From the NCBI GenBank assembly GCA_023457895.1, contig JAEXAY010000004.1, positions 73,574 through 137,573 of the forward strand: a DNA stretch of 64,000 bases. Direction: 5' to 3'. The stretch is from Pseudomonadota bacterium (GTDB lineage: Bacteria; Pseudomonadota; Alphaproteobacteria; Sphingomonadales; Sphingomonadaceae). Below are positions 36,704 to 45,739 of the stretch, one piece after another (positions within the stretch are counted from its first letter, which is position 1; each line of letters begins with the position of its first letter). The translations under genes were made by a program, and so were the position numbers. The notes under the pieces were generated by a model that did not search any database, was not told where the DNA came from, and saw nothing but the letters and a program-made list of their open reading frames with translations.

Positions 36704-37208
36704 GGGTTCGCTCTCCTTGCCATAGCCAGCTTCCTGCGTCTTGTTACCAAGCGGCAGCCTTTCCTGTAAAGCGCACCGGCGGGCCTCAATTGACGATATT
36801 GCCGGGGAGGCCGGGCGGTTCTTGCAAGGCTCCCTATCCAACCTTTTCGCGTGGCCTTACCCAGCTGTCCGATTCCCGCCAAATCCACTGTACTACATGG
36901 GCCGACGTCGTCAGATTGATCGCGCATCGGCATGTCTTTCGGCAGGCGAGGGTCAAGCATTTCATGTCCGGGTCACCATATACCATATATTGTATCGACC
37001 AGGGGGTTATCGAAAAAGCGTCTAACATCTCATCTTTATCACCTTAAGAGGGTGTTCTTGGCAGAAATGTGTCGATTCCTGTTTGGAGCAGATCTGCCGG
37101 TGATCCGCCACAAGATATAGTAGCAATCGGACGGTGCGGCCCTGCCGGCGACGATGGCGTTCTGATTTTGTTCTTGCGTTGGCAGCCGGGCTTTGCCACA
37201 GCCCCCGT
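36704..37208. other. 505-nt gap without a recognised gene
   Basis: This stretch between two divergent genes is less GC-rich than its surroundings, especially 36960-37130. It contains short ORFs with no recognisable family and no good ribosome sites. No tRNA or riboswitch was seen. It should hold the promoters of the secreted protein and of radA. Confidence 0.4.
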
Positions 37209-38576
37209 ATGGCGAAGGCGAAGCGCAAATATGTGTGTCAGGCATGCGGCTCGGTAGCGTGGCGCTGGCAGGGGCAGTGCGCGGATTGCGGCGAGTGGAA
37301 CACGCTGGTCGAGGAAGCCGCCGAAACGGTGTTTGCCGCCAAACATAATCTCCAGGGAGGCGGCCGGGCGATCGCGCTTGAAGGGCTCGACAGCGAGACC
37401 GCGCTGCCGGCGCGCGAATCGACCGGCATCGCGGAGTTCGACCGGGCGCTCGGCGGCGGGCTGGTGGCCGGATCGGCGACGCTGATCGGCGGCGACCCGG
37501 GCATCGGCAAGTCGACGCTGCTGCTCCAGGCGGCGGCAAAAATGGCGGCGCGCGGGCTCGATGTGGCTTATATTTCGGGCGAGGAGGCGGCGGGGCAGGT
37601 GCGGCTGCGCGCGCAGCGGCTGGGGCTCGGCGCGGCGCCGGTGCAGCTGGCGAGCGCGACCAGCGTGCGCGATATTCTCACCACCCTGTCGGGCGGCAAG
37701 CCGCCCGCGCTGCTCATCATCGATTCGATTCAGACGATGCATTCGGACCTCATCGAAGGCGCACCCGGCACAGTCAGCCAGGTGCGCGCTTCGGCGCAGG
37801 AACTGATTCGCTTCGCCAAGGAGCAGGGGAGTGCCGTGGTGCTGGTCGGCCATGTCACCAAGGATGGCAGCATCGCGGGTCCGCGCGTGCTCGAGCATAT
37901 GGTCGATACGGTGCTGGCGTTCGAGGGCGAGCGCAGCCACCAATATCGTATCCTGCGCGCCATCAAGAACCGCTTCGGCGGGACCGACGAGATTGGCGTG
38001 TTCGCGATGGCGGAGCAGGGGCTCGACGAGGTCAGCAACCCGTCGGCGCTGTTCCTTTCCGACCGCACCGAGAGCGTCACCGGGGCGACCGTATTCCCCG
38101 CGCTCGAAGGGACGCGACCGGTGCTGGTCGAGGTGCAGGCGCTGACCGTGCGCCTCGCCAGCGGGGCAACGCCGCGCCGCGCCGTGGTCGGATGGGACGC
38201 GGGACGGCTGGCGATGATCCTCGCGGTGCTCGAATCGCGCTGCGGCCTCAGCTTCTCCTCCTGCGAGGTCTATCTCAACATCGCGGGTGGCTACCGCCTG
38301 TCCGATCCGGCGGCCGATCTCGCGGTCGCCGCCGCGCTCATCTCGGCGCTGAGCGAGCGTCCGGTGCCGGCGGACGCGGTGCTGTTCGGCGAGGTCGCGC
38401 TGTCGGGCGAAATCCGCCCCGTCGCGCACAGCGCGCTGCGGCTGCGCGAGGCGGCGAAGCTCGGTTTTGCGCAGGCCTCGGTACCGCTTGGGACCAAGGC
38501 GGAGGACGGCGCGATCCGCTGCCGTCCCTATCGCACGCTGGGCGAACTCGTTGACCATATGCTCGGGCGCGACTAG
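37209..38576 (+). CDS. radA: DNA repair protein RadA
   Basis: The 455-aa RecA-like ATPase promotes branch migration in recombinational repair. It has a C4 zinc finger (Cys 10, 13, 24, 27), the Walker A loop GGDPGIGKST, the RadA motif KNRFGG and a C-terminal Lon-protease-like domain. ATG 37209 gives the standard start MAKAKRKYVCQACG. It is followed by cvpA 55 nt later. Confidence 0.94.
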   Translation: MAKAKRKYVCQACGSVAWRWQGQCADCGEWNTLVEEAAETVFAAKHNLQGGGRAIALEGLDSETALPARESTGIAEFDRALGGGLVAGSATLIGGDPGIGKSTLLLQAAAKMAARGLDVAYISGEEAAGQVRLRAQRLGLGAAPVQLASATSVRDILTTLSGGKPPALLIIDSIQTMHSDLIEGAPGTVSQVRASAQELIRFAKEQGSAVVLVGHVTKDGSIAGPRVLEHMVDTVLAFEGERSHQYRILRAIKNRFGGTDEIGVFAMAEQGLDEVSNPSALFLSDRTESVTGATVFPALEGTRPVLVEVQALTVRLASGATPRRAVVGWDAGRLAMILAVLESRCGLSFSSCEVYLNIAGGYRLSDPAADLAVAAALISALSERPVPADAVLFGEVALSGEIRPVAHSALRLREAAKLGFAQASVPLGTKAEDGAIRCRPYRTLGELVDHMLGRD

Positions 38577-38631
38577 ACGGGCCGCAAGGGGGATGGCGGC
38601 AACAGCCGCATCGCAGCAGCGGGTAATGCAG

Positions 38632-39180
38632 ATGAACGGTTTGACCGGATTCGACATGGTCGTGCTTGCGCTGATCGGCGGCGGCGCGGTGCTTGGATAT
38701 TTTCGCGGATTCGCGCAGGAAGCGCTGTCACTGCTCACCTGGGCGGCGGCGGTGGTCGCGCTGAAGCTGTTTCACACGCCCGCGACCGAATGGCTGATCC
38801 CCCGCGTCGGGACCGACAGCGGCGCGGCGGTGCTGGCCTTTTTCATCGTGTTCGGCGGTGTGCTGATCCTTGGCAAATTTATTGCCGGGCGGATCGGCAA
38901 ATCAAGCCGCGACAGTTTCATCGGCCCGTTCGACCGCGTGCTCGGCGTCGGTTTCGGGATGCTCAAGGGGCTGGTGCTGTCGACCATCGCGCTGCTGCTG
39001 TTCTTCATGGTCTATGACTATGTCTATGGCGTCGAGGCCGAGCGCCCCGCATGGATCAGCGACAGCCGCACCTATCCGCTGCTGCGCGCAACCGGAGTCG
39101 AGATCAGCGACCTCGTCAAGGCACAGCAGGACGTGGCGAGACAGGAGCCGGGGAAAGCGGCCGCCAGTCCGGCGCGATAA
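38632..39180 (+). CDS. cvpA: CvpA family membrane protein
   Basis: The 182-aa product has four hydrophobic helices and the CvpA opening NGLTGFDMVVLAL. CvpA was named for colicin V production; its general role is unclear. The start is uncertain: 38632 matches the family, while 38626 and 38593 are in frame. The radA-cvpA order is common in alphaproteobacteria. Confidence 0.82.
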   Translation: MNGLTGFDMVVLALIGGGAVLGYFRGFAQEALSLLTWAAAVVALKLFHTPATEWLIPRVGTDSGAAVLAFFIVFGGVLILGKFIAGRIGKSSRDSFIGPFDRVLGVGFGMLKGLVLSTIALLLFFMVYDYVYGVEAERPAWISDSRTYPLLRATGVEISDLVKAQQDVARQEPGKAAASPAR

Positions 39181-39232
39181 AGGGGCAGGCGGGCCTTGCC
39201 GTCAGCGCCGCTTCGGCCCAAAGGGAAGCCCG

Positions 39233-39655
39233 ATGGCCGAACCGCTCTATACCACCCAGATCCTGCGTCTCGCGACCGAAACATTGCACTGGCCACCGCT
39301 CGCTGCACCCGATCGCCGCGCCGAACGCCGCGCGCCGCTCTGTGGCAGCGCTCTGGTGCTCGACCTTGCGCTTGATGATGCGGACCGGATCGCCGCCGTG
39401 GGCATGAAGCCGCAAAGCTGCGCGATGGGACAGGCGGCGGCAACGCTGTTCGCCCGTCATGCAGCGGGGAAGGGGGCGGCCGAGATCGCCGCCGCGCATG
39501 ACGCGATGACGGCATGGCTTTCGGGTGCAAGCGAAACACCGCCCGACTGGCCGGAGATTGAACTGCTGGCGCCGGCCCGCGCCTACCCTGCACGCCACGG
39601 CGCGATGCTGCTCCCTTTCGCAGCGGCACGCGCGGCGCTGGAGGATGCGGGCTGA
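39233..39655 (+). CDS. IscU-like iron-sulfur scaffold family protein, third cysteine missing
   Basis: The 140-aa product aligns by eye with IscU/NifU-N scaffolds. It has Cys37 (PLCGS) and Cys63 (QSCAMG), the same numbers as the first two ligands of E. coli IscU. The third ligand cysteine is absent; the equivalent region reads ARHGAMLLP and there is no other cysteine. The aspartate after CG is Ser. It may be a scaffold with His or Glu as third ligand, or a non-binding relative. No isc or suf genes are nearby. The ATG follows AAGGGA. Confidence 0.65.
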   Translation: MAEPLYTTQILRLATETLHWPPLAAPDRRAERRAPLCGSALVLDLALDDADRIAAVGMKPQSCAMGQAAATLFARHAAGKGAAEIAAAHDAMTAWLSGASETPPDWPEIELLAPARAYPARHGAMLLPFAAARAALEDAG

Positions 39656-41508
39656 TGGAAGCGGCCGCCGACAGCACCGGCTATATCCTGCACGAAGGCG
39701 TGGTGATGCTCGGCGCAGCGCTGGCGGCGGTGCTGCTGTTCCGCCGCTTCGGGCTCGGATCGGTGCTCGGTTATCTGATCGCTGGCGCAGCTATCGGGCC
39801 GGACGGGCTGGCGCTGATTGGTGGCGGCGAGACCAAGCTTGCGACCGCGGAACTCGGCATCGTCCTGCTGCTGTTCCTTGTCGGGCTTGAACTCAACCCC
39901 GACCGCCTGTGGCGGCTGAAGCGCGAGATTTTCGGGCTTGGGCTGTTGCAGGTCATCCTCGCGGGCATTGCGCTCGCGGCGCTGGTTTACCTTGCCTCGG
40001 ATTTCTCGCTCGCCGCGTCGATCGCGCTCGGTCTTCCGCTTGCGTTGTCCTCGACCGCGCAGGTGTTGCCGGGCCTCAAATCATCGGGGCGGATCAACTC
40101 GCCCTTCGGCGAGCGTGCCTTTTCGATCCTCCTCATGCAGGATCTCGCGATCGTCCCGCTGATTACCATCATCGCCGCGATGTCGCGCGCGCCCGATGAT
40201 CCCAACGCGCCGCCGGGCTATCTGATCGCGCTGTTCACCGCGGGTGCGATCATTGCGCTGGTGCTGGCGGGCCGCTTCATCCTGCGGCCATTACTCCGCC
40301 TCGTCGGACGGCTGGGCGAGCAGGAACTGTTTATCGTGGTGGCGCTGTTCACGGTGCTGGCGGCGGCGTCGCTGATGCATGCGCTCAACCTTTCGACCGC
40401 CCTGGGCGCCTTCATCGCCGGGGTGATGCTGGCCGATTCGCCCTATCGTCACGAGATCGAGGCCGATGTCGAGCCCTTCCGCCAGATCTTGCTGGGCATG
40501 TTCTTCGTGGCGGTCGGCATGGTGCTCGATCTCGATGCAATCATCGCCAATCCGCTGTTCGTTGCCGGGATGGCGCTCGCGCTGGTCGCGGTCAAGATCG
40601 CGGTGCTTTATGCGATCGCGCGGATATTCCGTATGGAAAACAAGGCCGCGCTGGGGCTTGCGCTGCTGCTGAGCCAGGCGGGCGAGTTCGGCTTCGTGCT
40701 GTTCAAGGAAGCACAGGATGCACTGCTGATCGAGCCCGCCGCCGCGAGCCTGTTCGGCGCGATCGTGACGCTGTCGATGGCAACAACGCCCTTCCTGATG
40801 ATGTTCGCACGGCGGTTCGAGATGCAGGCGCGCGACGAGGGTGCGGACCTGCCCGGCCCCGAACGCGCCGAGCGTAACAAGGTGCTGGTGATCGGCTATG
40901 GCCGGTTCGGTCAGGTCGTCGCCCAGATGCTCAACGCTGCGGGTGCGCAGGTCACGCTGATCGACAAGACGCCGCGTCAGATCGAACTGGCCCAGAAGTT
41001 CGATGCCAAGGTCTATTATGGCGATGGCCTGCGGCTCGACGTGCTGCGCCGGGCGGGCGCGGGTGATGCCGAACTGATCCTTTATTGCACCGACGATGCG
41101 GCGATGGGCGCGGCCGAACTGCGTCCGATCCTTCATGCCTTCCCGCAGGCAAAGGTCTATGCGCGCGTGGTCGATCGCCGCCACCTGCTCGCGGTCGAAG
41201 GCGCGGGGCTCGCCGGGACAGTGCGCGAAGTCTATGAAAGCGCGATCGCCATGGGGATCATGGCGCTTCAGTCGCTCGAAACACCGGCGGTCGAAGTCCA
41301 TGACATTGAACGCGCCTTCCGGTTGATGGATTCGGAACGGCTCGAGATGCAGATTGCCGAAGGTGATCTCGCGGCAGGACGGCATTTGCGCTTCCAGCCG
41401 GGAGATGCGGGTCCGACCTTCGCGGAAGTATTGGCGCGGGCGCAAGGCGGGGGAAAGCCGGCCAAAGCCCCGCCGGTGTTGCCGCGGCTTGATGGAGAAT
41501 GCGGATGA
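39655..41508 (+). CDS. CPA2-family K+/H+ antiporter with RCK domain (Kef/YbaL type)
   Basis: The 617-aa product has an N-terminal membrane domain of about 12 helices (residues 10-385) with LLFLVGLELNPDRL. A cytoplasmic NAD-binding RCK domain follows, with VLVIGYGRFGQVVAQ at about 415. KefB/KefC are glutathione-gated potassium efflux systems; whether this one responds to glutathione cannot be read. Its ATG shares a base with the previous stop, and the last 4 nt overlap DUF423. Confidence 0.88.
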   Translation: MEAAADSTGYILHEGVVMLGAALAAVLLFRRFGLGSVLGYLIAGAAIGPDGLALIGGGETKLATAELGIVLLLFLVGLELNPDRLWRLKREIFGLGLLQVILAGIALAALVYLASDFSLAASIALGLPLALSSTAQVLPGLKSSGRINSPFGERAFSILLMQDLAIVPLITIIAAMSRAPDDPNAPPGYLIALFTAGAIIALVLAGRFILRPLLRLVGRLGEQELFIVVALFTVLAAASLMHALNLSTALGAFIAGVMLADSPYRHEIEADVEPFRQILLGMFFVAVGMVLDLDAIIANPLFVAGMALALVAVKIAVLYAIARIFRMENKAALGLALLLSQAGEFGFVLFKEAQDALLIEPAAASLFGAIVTLSMATTPFLMMFARRFEMQARDEGADLPGPERAERNKVLVIGYGRFGQVVAQMLNAAGAQVTLIDKTPRQIELAQKFDAKVYYGDGLRLDVLRRAGAGDAELILYCTDDAAMGAAELRPILHAFPQAKVYARVVDRRHLLAVEGAGLAGTVREVYESAIAMGIMALQSLETPAVEVHDIERAFRLMDSERLEMQIAEGDLAAGRHLRFQPGDAGPTFAEVLARAQGGGKPAKAPPVLPRLDGECG

Positions 41509-41861
41509 GACAAACGGCTTTGATAATCGCGGCGGCGCTGTCGGCGGCGCTGGCTGTGGCCGCCGGGGCATTCGGCGCGCATGGCGCGTCGGGACCAAAG
41601 GCAGCGGAATGGCTGCGGACTGGCGGCGAGTATCAGATGATCCATGCCGTCGCGGTGATGGCACTGGCGCTGGCCGGGCGTTTTGTCCGGCAAGGCTGGC
41701 TGATCCTGGCAGGCGCGGCGATCTTTGCCGGGACGCTTTATGTCATGGCATTGGGCGGACCGAGATGGCTCGGCGCGGTTACGCCCGTTGGAGGCACGCT
41801 GATGATCGGGGGCTGGCTGTGGCTTGCGGTCAGCGCGGCTCGGCGTCGAGAAACGCCGTAA
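41505..41861 (+). CDS. DUF423 membrane protein
   Basis: The 118-aa product has four hydrophobic helices and the DUF423 opening ALAVAAGAFGAHG, then YQMIHAVAVM. Function is unknown. The start at 41505 overlaps the antiporter stop; ATG 41499 is also in frame. Its last 32 nt overlap the convergent aroB gene. Confidence 0.82.
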   Translation: MRQTALIIAAALSAALAVAAGAFGAHGASGPKAAEWLRTGGEYQMIHAVAVMALALAGRFVRQGWLILAGAAIFAGTLYVMALGGPRWLGAVTPVGGTLMIGGWLWLAVSAARRRETP

Positions 41862-42933
41862 CATCGGCCATATCGACGTCTCTGGCGAGGAAAGTCTGGC
41901 CGATCCCGCGCGCCAGCAAAAAGGGAATACGACCGCCGCTCGCCTTCTTGTCATGCGCCATGTGAGCAGCAAACGCCGCGCCGCTGGCGCTGACTCCGGC
42001 CCCCTTGAGCCCGTCCGGCAGACCCGCCGCCCGCAGATGCGCGGCGACGCGCTCGGCGTCCTCCGCTGTGCAAAGACCGGCCCGGACGGAATAACGGAAG
42101 GCGAGCGCCATTCCGGCCGCGACCGCCTCGCCGTGGAGCAGCCGGTCCGAAAAGCCGGTGTCGGCTTCTAGCGCATGGCCGAAAGTGTGGCCGAGATTGA
42201 GCAGCGCGCGGGCGCCGCTCGTTTCCCGCTCGTCCGCGCCGACGATGCGCGCCTTGGCCGCGACGCTGTGCGCGATGGCATGACGCCGGGCCTCGGCACC
42301 GCCGCGCAGCAGCTGTGCGCCATGATTCTCGCACCAGGCGAAGAAAGCGGCATCGTCGATCAGGCCATATTTGACCACTTCGGCGTAGCCCGCCCGGACT
42401 TCGCGCTCGGGTAGCGTGTCGAGCGTTGTCGGGTCGATCAGCACCATCACCGGCTGGTGAAAGGCGCCCACGAGGTTCTTGCCCGCAGCCGTGTTGATCG
42501 CGGTCTTGCCGCCAACGCTCGAATCAACTTGCGCGAGAAGGCTGGTCGGGATCTGGACGAAGTTGCAGCCGCGCTTGACGATGCTCGCGGCAAAACCGGT
42601 GAGATCGCCAATCACGCCGCCGCCGAGCGCGAAGATCGCTTCCGACCGTTCCACACCAATAAGGAGCAGGTCATCGACCAGCCGCGATAGCCTATCCCAG
42701 CTCTTGCTGCCTTCACCGGCGGGGAGGGTAAATAGGATGGGCGCGATATGGGCGGCTTCAAGCGATGCCTGAAGGCGCGGTAACTGGGCATTGGCAACAT
42801 TTTCGTCGGTGACGATGATCGCGCGCTCGCGCGGCAGCCAGGGGGCCAGCACTTCTCCGGCGCGGTCGAGGAGACCGTCCTCGATCAGGATGTCATAGCT
42901 GCGGTTGCCGAGCGGCACGGTGATCGTCGTCAT
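41830..42933 (-). CDS. aroB: 3-dehydroquinate synthase
   Basis: The 367-aa NAD/zinc enzyme makes 3-dehydroquinate, the second step of the shikimate pathway. Conserved blocks are GGGVIGDLTGFAAS, PTSLLAQVDSSVGGKTAIN and LNLGHTFGHALE, which include zinc ligands. ATG 42933 overlaps the aroK stop by 4 nt, so aroK-aroB are one operon. Its 3' end overlaps DUF423 head-on by 32 nt. Confidence 0.95.
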   Translation of the reverse strand: MTTITVPLGNRSYDILIEDGLLDRAGEVLAPWLPRERAIIVTDENVANAQLPRLQASLEAAHIAPILFTLPAGEGSKSWDRLSRLVDDLLLIGVERSEAIFALGGGVIGDLTGFAASIVKRGCNFVQIPTSLLAQVDSSVGGKTAINTAAGKNLVGAFHQPVMVLIDPTTLDTLPEREVRAGYAEVVKYGLIDDAAFFAWCENHGAQLLRGGAEARRHAIAHSVAAKARIVGADERETSGARALLNLGHTFGHALEADTGFSDRLLHGEAVAAGMALAFRYSVRAGLCTAEDAERVAAHLRAAGLPDGLKGAGVSASGAAFAAHMAHDKKASGGRIPFLLARGIGQTFLARDVDMADVTAFLDAEPR

Positions 42934-43520
42934 GCGGGTCCTTGGCTTTCCTGCCATGCGGTGATGGCGTCGAGAATTGCGCGCACGGCTTCGTCATGGG
43001 GTGACCGGTTCGAGGTTACGTGAATATGCGCCTCGGCATAGACCGGGTTGCGCTTGGCAGCGAGATCGGCGAGCACCGCTTTGGGATCCTTGCCAGCGAG
43101 CAGCGGGCGGGTGTTGCGTCGCCCGACCCGGTCCGCCAGCACGGCGATATCGGCATCGAGCCAGATCGCCAGTCCCTTTTCCATGATGAGCGCGCGCGTT
43201 TCCTCGTTCATGAACGCGCCGCCGCCGGTCGCCAGCACCATTGGCTGATTGCCAAGCAGCCGCGCAATCACGCGGCGTTCGCCATCGCGGAAGCCGTTTT
43301 CGCCATAGAGTTCGAAGATATCCGCAACGCTCATGTCGGCGGCTTTTTCGATTTCCTCATCGGCGTCGACGAACTTGAGCCCGAGCCGCGAAGCGAGCCG
43401 CTTGCCAACCGTCGTCTTGCCGACACCCATCAGTCCGACCAGCACGATCGGCCGGTCGATCTTGAGCGGCGGCGGCCGGTGCGGGTGGGTGTCTCGACCA
43501 TGAGATGCAGAAGCAGGCAT
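42930..43520 (-). CDS. aroK: Shikimate kinase
   Basis: The 196-aa kinase phosphorylates shikimate. It shows the Walker A loop GLMGVGKTTVGKRLA, the shikimate-binding DADEEIEK and the GGGAF motif. ATG 43520 gives an N-terminal extension of about 20 residues; a longer frame exists upstream. Paired with aroB in the same transcript. Confidence 0.94.
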   Translation of the reverse strand: MPASASHGRDTHPHRPPPLKIDRPIVLVGLMGVGKTTVGKRLASRLGLKFVDADEEIEKAADMSVADIFELYGENGFRDGERRVIARLLGNQPMVLATGGGAFMNEETRALIMEKGLAIWLDADIAVLADRVGRRNTRPLLAGKDPKAVLADLAAKRNPVYAEAHIHVTSNRSPHDEAVRAILDAITAWQESQGPA

Positions 43521-43606
43521 GTGCCGGGCTATAGAGGCGCACCTTGCCCTGCCGCAAGCTCCATCGCGCTTGCGCAACAGGGCCTGAGCGATTATCGCCT
43601 CGGGTC

Positions 43607-43747
43607 ATGTCCCGCCGCCTCTATTATCTGCTGATCGCCGCCGTGATCCTGTTCGGCCTCATTTTCCTGCTGAGCCGGATGGATGGCGAACAACCGCTCA
43701 AACCGATGGAAGCGCCGGTGACCGCACCGGACGTGAAACAGGGTTAA
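43607..43747 (+). CDS. Small single-pass membrane protein
   Basis: A 46-aa product starting MSRRLYYLLIAAVILFGLIF has one membrane helix followed by a short Pro-rich tail. No family is recognised. It diverges from aroK. The next gene starts 34 nt downstream. The clear positive-inside helix makes it likely to be real. Confidence 0.5.
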   Translation: MSRRLYYLLIAAVILFGLIFLLSRMDGEQPLKPMEAPVTAPDVKQG

Positions 43748-43781
43748 CTTCCGCGTATCGCGGGTGTAATCGCTACAGGCC

Positions 43782-45734
43782 ATGAAAGCTTCGATCGGCA
43801 TGAAAACGCGTTCCTTCATCGGGGTGGCCCTTCTCGCAGGCACCGCTTCGCTGGTCTTTTCGCTTCCGGCCGGGAGCCAGGAATCGATCCTTCCGCCAGG
43901 CTTTGGCACGCCGGAGAAGGCAGAGCCCAAGGCCAAGCAGGAACCGCGCAAGTCCGAACCGCAGAAATCGGAACGGCGCACCAGCGATCAGCCGAAGAGC
44001 GAACCGAAAACCGAGCCTAAGGCCGATCCGGCTCCCCAGTCCTCTGCAGCGCCATCAACCCAGCCCGCACCTCCGGTCACCGGCGATGCTGGCGGCGATG
44101 TCCCGCGCATGTCATCGCCTTCGCAACCGGGTGACGGCGGCACGGTCGAAAGTTCTGATCCCGGCCGGGATGATGGAGAAAACGCTTCCGGCGACGAGAT
44201 CACCCGCGTTCGTAAATATGACCTTCCAGCCGGGTCGCGTCGCTCGCTCGATCGCATCGGACCTCTGACCGCGGCGGAAGGCGGGCTTGGTCCCACCGCC
44301 TTCTGGGGCGCGGGCGGCAATTATCTCTCGATCCTCATGGACAAGACCAACGCGCCTTTGGTGTCGCGCTGGGGCTCCATCCTGCTTAGGCGCGCTCTGC
44401 TGTCATCGGTGGATACGCCGACGACGATTAATGGCGCGGATTTCGTTGCCGCGCGCGCCAGTCTGTTGCTGCGCATGGGTGAAGCCAACGCGGCGCGCGA
44501 ACTGGTCCAGAGCGTTGATCCCGACAAGGCCACGCCCAAGCTGCTCGCGGCGGCGTTGCCGATCTATATGGCCAATGCCGACCCCGGCGGCCTTTGTCCG
44601 CTGGTGCCCAAGGGCCTGCAGAACAGCAAGGACGGCAAGTGGGAACTCGCGCGTGGCATGTGCACCGCACTGTCCGGCGATGCCAGCACCGCAGGCGTGA
44701 TCGTCGATCGCGCCGCACGCAAGGCAGACATCGAAGGTATTGACGGGCGCCTTGCCGAGAAAATCCTGGGCGCCAGTACCAATGGACGCCGCGCCGTCAA
44801 GATCGAATGGGACGGTGTGAAGCAACTGACCCCGTGGCGCTTCGGCCTTGCGACCGCGACCGGCGTCGATATTCCGGCCAACCTGTTCAACACCGGCGGT
44901 TCTGAAATGCGGGCGTGGCAAAGCCTTGCGCCGATGACGTCGCTCAACGGACGAGTGGGGGCAGCGCCGGTTGCGGCTGGCCTTGGCGTGCTGTCCAACC
45001 GCGCCTATGTCGACCTCGTGAGCGCGGCTTACGACAGCCAGGACCGCGACGAGAACGTAGAAACAGAGGGAGAATTGCTGCGGACCGCCTATGCTGGTGA
45101 AACGCTGGGCGCACGGCTGACCGCGATCCGCCAGCTTTGGGCCGACGGCGGCAAGGCAGGTGATCCCTATTCAGGTCAGGTGCTGACCGCCCGTGCGGCG
45201 GCGCGCATCCCGGTCAATTTCGAAGTCGGTGATGATATGGGCAGGCTCATCGCCTCGATGCTGAGTGCCGGGCTCGATGTGAATGCTGCGGCCTGGGCGC
45301 CGGTTGCGGAAGAAGGGTCAGACGCATGGGCGCTACTGGCGCTTGCATCGCCGACGCCACTCAAAGGGGTCGATTCAGGCTCGGTTGGCAGTTTCGTCAG
45401 CAATGATGACAGCGCGAATTCGCTGAAGAGCAAGATTCTTGTGGCCTCGCTTGCGGGGCTCGGCCGTCTTGACCAGAAATCGCTCACCTCGCTCGCAAGC
45501 GAGCTCGAAATGAACTTCTCGCGTCAAAGCGACTGGGCGGTGGCAATTCAGAAAGCGGCCGATGCTGATCAGGCCGGTACAGTCGCGCTGCTCGCGGCGG
45601 TCGGGCTGCAGGGCGATGGCTGGGACAAGATGAACCCGCTTCATCTTTACCATATCACCTCGGCTCTGGCCAAGGTCGGCCTGACGGCGGAAGCGCGCAT
45701 GATCGCCGCTGAAGCGGTTGCGCGCAGCGGGTAG
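43782..45734 (+). CDS. Conserved-looking periplasmic protein of unknown function
   Basis: I do not recognise a named family. The 650-aa product has a signal peptide (cleavage near GSQE, about residue 33) and a Lys/Pro/Ser-rich linker (about 45-140). An alpha-helical domain with the look of short helical repeats follows to the end (for example LLRMGEANAARELVQSVDP). Such helical arrays usually serve in protein contacts. ATG 43782 or 43800 may be the start. The xerD start lies 5 nt after its stop. Confidence 0.65.
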   Translation: MKASIGMKTRSFIGVALLAGTASLVFSLPAGSQESILPPGFGTPEKAEPKAKQEPRKSEPQKSERRTSDQPKSEPKTEPKADPAPQSSAAPSTQPAPPVTGDAGGDVPRMSSPSQPGDGGTVESSDPGRDDGENASGDEITRVRKYDLPAGSRRSLDRIGPLTAAEGGLGPTAFWGAGGNYLSILMDKTNAPLVSRWGSILLRRALLSSVDTPTTINGADFVAARASLLLRMGEANAARELVQSVDPDKATPKLLAAALPIYMANADPGGLCPLVPKGLQNSKDGKWELARGMCTALSGDASTAGVIVDRAARKADIEGIDGRLAEKILGASTNGRRAVKIEWDGVKQLTPWRFGLATATGVDIPANLFNTGGSEMRAWQSLAPMTSLNGRVGAAPVAAGLGVLSNRAYVDLVSAAYDSQDRDENVETEGELLRTAYAGETLGARLTAIRQLWADGGKAGDPYSGQVLTARAAARIPVNFEVGDDMGRLIASMLSAGLDVNAAAWAPVAEEGSDAWALLALASPTPLKGVDSGSVGSFVSNDDSANSLKSKILVASLAGLGRLDQKSLTSLASELEMNFSRQSDWAVAIQKAADADQAGTVALLAAVGLQGDGWDKMNPLHLYHITSALAKVGLTAEARMIAAEAVARSG

Positions 45735-45739
45735 CCGCC

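Noticed and set aside
37044..38738. 564-residue minus-strand frame opposite radA
   Set aside because: Antisense to RadA with its conserved motifs; no start context and no family pattern.
40291..41664. 457-residue minus-strand frame opposite the antiporter
   Set aside because: A hydrophobic gene read backwards gives this His/Arg/Gln-rich product; not a real gene.
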